Below are positions 14,090 to 15,478 of a stretch of DNA of 15,478 nucleotides, in pieces (the first letter of the stretch is position 1; each line of letters opens with the position of its first letter). This DNA is from JAGOSA01 sp043718505 (GTDB lineage: Bacteria > Patescibacteriota > Minisyncoccia > Phycocordibacterales > UBA9973). The stretch spans positions 1 to 15,478 of the forward strand of contig JAYSVN010000036.1 of assembly GCA_043718505.1 (NCBI GenBank). Direction: 5' to 3'. Position numbers and translations under genes: made by a program. Under the pieces are notes generated by a model. The model searched no databases and was not told where the DNA came from. It worked only from the letters and a program-made list of their open reading frames with translations.

Positions 14090-14728
14090 CTAATGTGGAT
14101 CAGCTACGTCCAGAAAAATCACTGGGACTGGAATAAGACTTCGAATATTTGAGACAAGATTAAAGTTAAACTTCGAATATAGAAAGAGCGGGCAAATATT
14201 ATTCTCATGACATTTTTTCATAAAAATAAACATTTGCGCATACTTTTCTCTATATCGTTCTTCCAGTTCATAAAGTGACCTCCCCTCTTCACTCCAAAGA
14301 ATAATAGATCTGGTCAATTGATAGTCATTAGGCACTTGTTGCTTATAACTAGTAACATCATCATAAAGATACAATTGACTCAGGAGTTTTGCATTCGGAA
14401 ATTGTTTTTGAATTTCCTTCAAGCTCAAGTTGATACTGCTAAGTAATTCCTGTTTCTCAAGCTTAAGCTGTTTCTGAACATCCGGCCTGCAGGCTTCATG
14501 GTCGGAGAGATAAACTTCAAGAATTTTATCTTTATATTTCTGAAGCAACTTACCGCTCGCTAAACTTAGTGAAAGCGGTAACCCATTGCCAAGTTTTCGG
14601 TAATTATATTTACCGTTGTCATGACTAAAATCCGGGCAAGAGACGAATACATATCCAGTCGCCTGGTCAATTCTTTTTTTGTTTTTCCTGCCAGAATTAA
14701 ATTCCAGCACTTCGTTGTTTTGCTGCAT
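14090..14728 (-). CDS. Hypothetical protein (212 residues), unrecognised
   Basis: I do not recognise this protein. It is 212 residues, basic and soluble, with no signal peptide or membrane segment. The N-terminus (MQQNNEVLEFNSGRKNKKRI) is polar. The stretch about 65-115 is a lysine/glutamate-rich helical region (QKQLKLEKQELLSSINLSLK), and later parts contain LYELEERYREKYAQMFIFMK and a hydrophobic C-terminal strand SLIPVPVIFLDVADPH. I chose the ATG at 14728, since AATACT lies seven bases before it; a TTG at 14758 would add ten residues and overlap the upstream hairpins' T-tract. Two terminator-like hairpins precede it, so it is insulated from upstream transcription. Confidence 0.7.
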   Translation of the reverse strand: MQQNNEVLEFNSGRKNKKRIDQATGYVFVSCPDFSHDNGKYNYRKLGNGLPLSLSLASGKLLQKYKDKILEVYLSDHEACRPDVQKQLKLEKQELLSSINLSLKEIQKQFPNAKLLSQLYLYDDVTSYKQQVPNDYQLTRSIILWSEEGRSLYELEERYREKYAQMFIFMKKCHENNICPLFLYSKFNFNLVSNIRSLIPVPVIFLDVADPH

Positions 14729-14735
14729 AGTTGTA

Positions 14736-14741
14736 AGTATT
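14736..14741 (-). promoter_or_regulatory. Probable -10 element of the 212-residue protein gene
   Basis: AATACT on the minus strand, seven bases before the ATG at 14728. It matches TATACT at five of six positions. No clear -35 is visible; the region where it would lie is T-rich. Confidence 0.4.
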
Positions 14742-14759
14742 TGATTGTGAGAGAACAAA

Positions 14760-14787
14760 AATAAAACCAGCCAAGGAGGGCTGGTGT
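14760..14787 (-). terminator. Terminator-like hairpin A (leader side of the 14728 gene)
   Basis: On the minus strand ACCAGCC-CTCCTT-GGCTGGT is followed by TTTATTTTTG. It lies 32 bases upstream of the ATG at 14728. Its stem sequence is shared with hairpin B. Confidence 0.6.
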
Positions 14788-14813
14788 TTAACTTTCAACT
14801 ACCTGAGTTATAT

Positions 14814-14853
14814 TTAAAAATCAAAAACCAACCCTTCTTTTGTAGGGCTGGTC
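14814..14853 (-). terminator. Terminator-like hairpin B
   Basis: On the minus strand ACCAGCCCT-N8-AGGGTTGGT (one G-T pair) is followed by TTTTGATTTTTAAATA. It uses the same ACCAGCC stem as hairpin A, about 40 bases apart. No minus-strand gene lies upstream inside the window to be terminated. Confidence 0.6.
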
Positions 14854-14887
14854 CACCACTTGTTTTTAAACACAGAAAACATATTTA

Positions 14888-14899
14888 GATAGTACTATC
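14888..14899. promoter_or_regulatory. 12-base perfect palindrome at the -35 region of the hydrolase gene
   Basis: GATAGTACTATC is a perfect palindrome whose right end overlaps the place where a -35 would lie for the TATACT at 14919. Position and symmetry suit a repressor or activator site, but a single 12-base palindrome can arise by chance. Confidence 0.3.
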
Positions 14900-14918
14900 C
14901 AGACGATAAAAGTCAATG

Positions 14919-14924
14919 TATACT
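14919..14924 (+). promoter_or_regulatory. Probable -10 element of the alpha/beta hydrolase gene
   Basis: TATACT six bases before the ATG at 14931. It predicts transcription start at the A of the start codon. No good -35 is seen. Confidence 0.5.
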
Positions 14925-14930
14925 GGCGGC

Positions 14931-15478
14931 ATGAAAACCGCCACAATCATACATGGTATGCCGGATAATAAAGAGTATTACGATGTCACTTGTCCGGCAT
15001 CTTCGAATTGCCATTGGTTACCTTGGATCCAAAAGCAGTTGCTTTTGCTCGATGTTCTCGCCCAAACACCTGAAATGCCTGTCCCCTATAAACCGGAATA
15101 CAGTGCCTGGAAAAAAACATTTGAAATGCTCCCGCTAGATGAAGATACTATTCTGATCGGACACTCATGCGGCGGCGGTTTTATCGTCAGGTATTTGAGT
15201 GAGAATAATGTAAAAGTTGGAAAGGTTGTTTTGGTTGCACCATGGATTGATCTTGAGAAATCTCTTAATACTGGCATGTTTGATTTTAAAATTGACGAAA
15301 ATATTGTTGCCAAAACGAAAGGTATTACTATTTTTAATTCTAGTAATGATGGTAAGGAAGTTCATGACAGCGTGACGAAAATTGCCGAGCAGGCAAAAAA
15401 TGTTAAAGTAGTTGAGTTCAAAAACCTGGGACACTTTTGTATTGGTGATATGCATACCGATGCTTTTCCGGAACTTTT
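14931..15478 (+). CDS. RBBP9/YdeN-type alpha/beta hydrolase, 3' end cut by window edge
   Basis: A small serine hydrolase of the RBBP9/YdeN family; 182 codons are in the window and the end is missing by a few residues only, judging from family length. The order of elements is typical: TATIIHGMPD (3-12) as the first strand and oxyanion turn, HWLPWIQKQL (28-37), EYSAWKKTFE, then the nucleophile elbow GHSCGGGF (77-84) with Ser79. The probable Asp is D140 in NSSNDGKEV and the probable His is H168 in NLGHF. No signal peptide, so cytoplasmic. Substrates of this family are mostly unknown. It is preceded by hairpins A and B and a 12-base palindrome, and appears to be transcribed alone from a leaderless-type start. 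Confidence 0.88.
   Translation, partial: MKTATIIHGMPDNKEYYDVTCPASSNCHWLPWIQKQLLLLDVLAQTPEMPVPYKPEYSAWKKTFEMLPLDEDTILIGHSCGGGFIVRYLSENNVKVGKVVLVAPWIDLEKSLNTGMFDFKIDENIVAKTKGITIFNSSNDGKEVHDSVTKIAEQAKNVKVVEFKNLGHFCIGDMHTDAFPEL

Noticed and set aside
14760..14853. CRISPR array or insertion-sequence ends
   Set aside because: There are only two unequal hairpins, no regularly spaced direct repeats, no transposase and no target-site duplication.
1..15478. Prophage or integrative element around the RNA polymerase mimic
   Set aside because: No integrase, transposase, phage structural or packaging gene is visible. The single tRNA gene has no repeated 3' fragment that I could find nearby.

Overview
The window looks like a piece of a Patescibacteria (CPR) chromosome, most like the Parcubacteria side, though this placement is inference. 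The signs are a modest GC content, compact genes, start codons without recognisable Shine-Dalgarno sequences, a type IV pilus PilB/PilC pair beside a two-component system, a tRNA without an encoded CCA end, and several proteins I cannot place. There is no integrase, transposase, CRISPR array or phage structural gene.

Layout. Bases 1-4436 (minus strand) hold a histidine kinase, a stand-alone receiver, PilB and PilC in one apparent operon; PilC runs off the left edge. Bases 4536-6791 (minus) hold an AI-2E-type permease, a DUF5678-like protein overlapping a retropepsin-like protease, and a YgjP-type metallopeptidase. A tRNA-Gln(CUG) lies at 6895-6966 (plus). An unknown 209-residue protein (7015-7644) and a 790-residue protein (7755-10127) follow, both minus. 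A TPR protein and an O-antigen-ligase-like membrane protein overlap at 10227-12318. The right part carries an HD-domain protein (plus), a possible CYTH-like protein (minus), CsaA (plus), an orphan (minus) and a truncated alpha/beta hydrolase (plus).

The centrepiece is 7755-10127. It is one uninterrupted gene whose first half matches the C-terminal half of the RNA polymerase beta subunit (RpoB) and whose second half matches the N-terminal half of beta prime (RpoC), in natural RpoB-RpoC order. Every catalytic signature I can check is gone: the NADFDGD loop, both KMAGRHGNKG lysines, the beta ED pair and the zinc finger. The beta-prime clamp helices (the docking site for sigma region 2) and a recognisable beta flap (sigma region 4) remain. 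It has its own TTGACA-N16-TAGTAT promoter and a textbook terminator. It looks like a catalytically dead, sigma-docking-competent RNA polymerase mimic. I know of no described system of this kind.

A second pattern concerns gene starts. At ten start codons a TATAAT-like -10 hexamer sits only 6-8 bases upstream of the ATG, placing transcription start on or next to the A of ATG. This suggests a largely leaderless transcriptome. At 12318/12343 one perfect palindrome serves two divergent genes symmetrically. The mimic gene is an exception, with a leader of about 60 bases.
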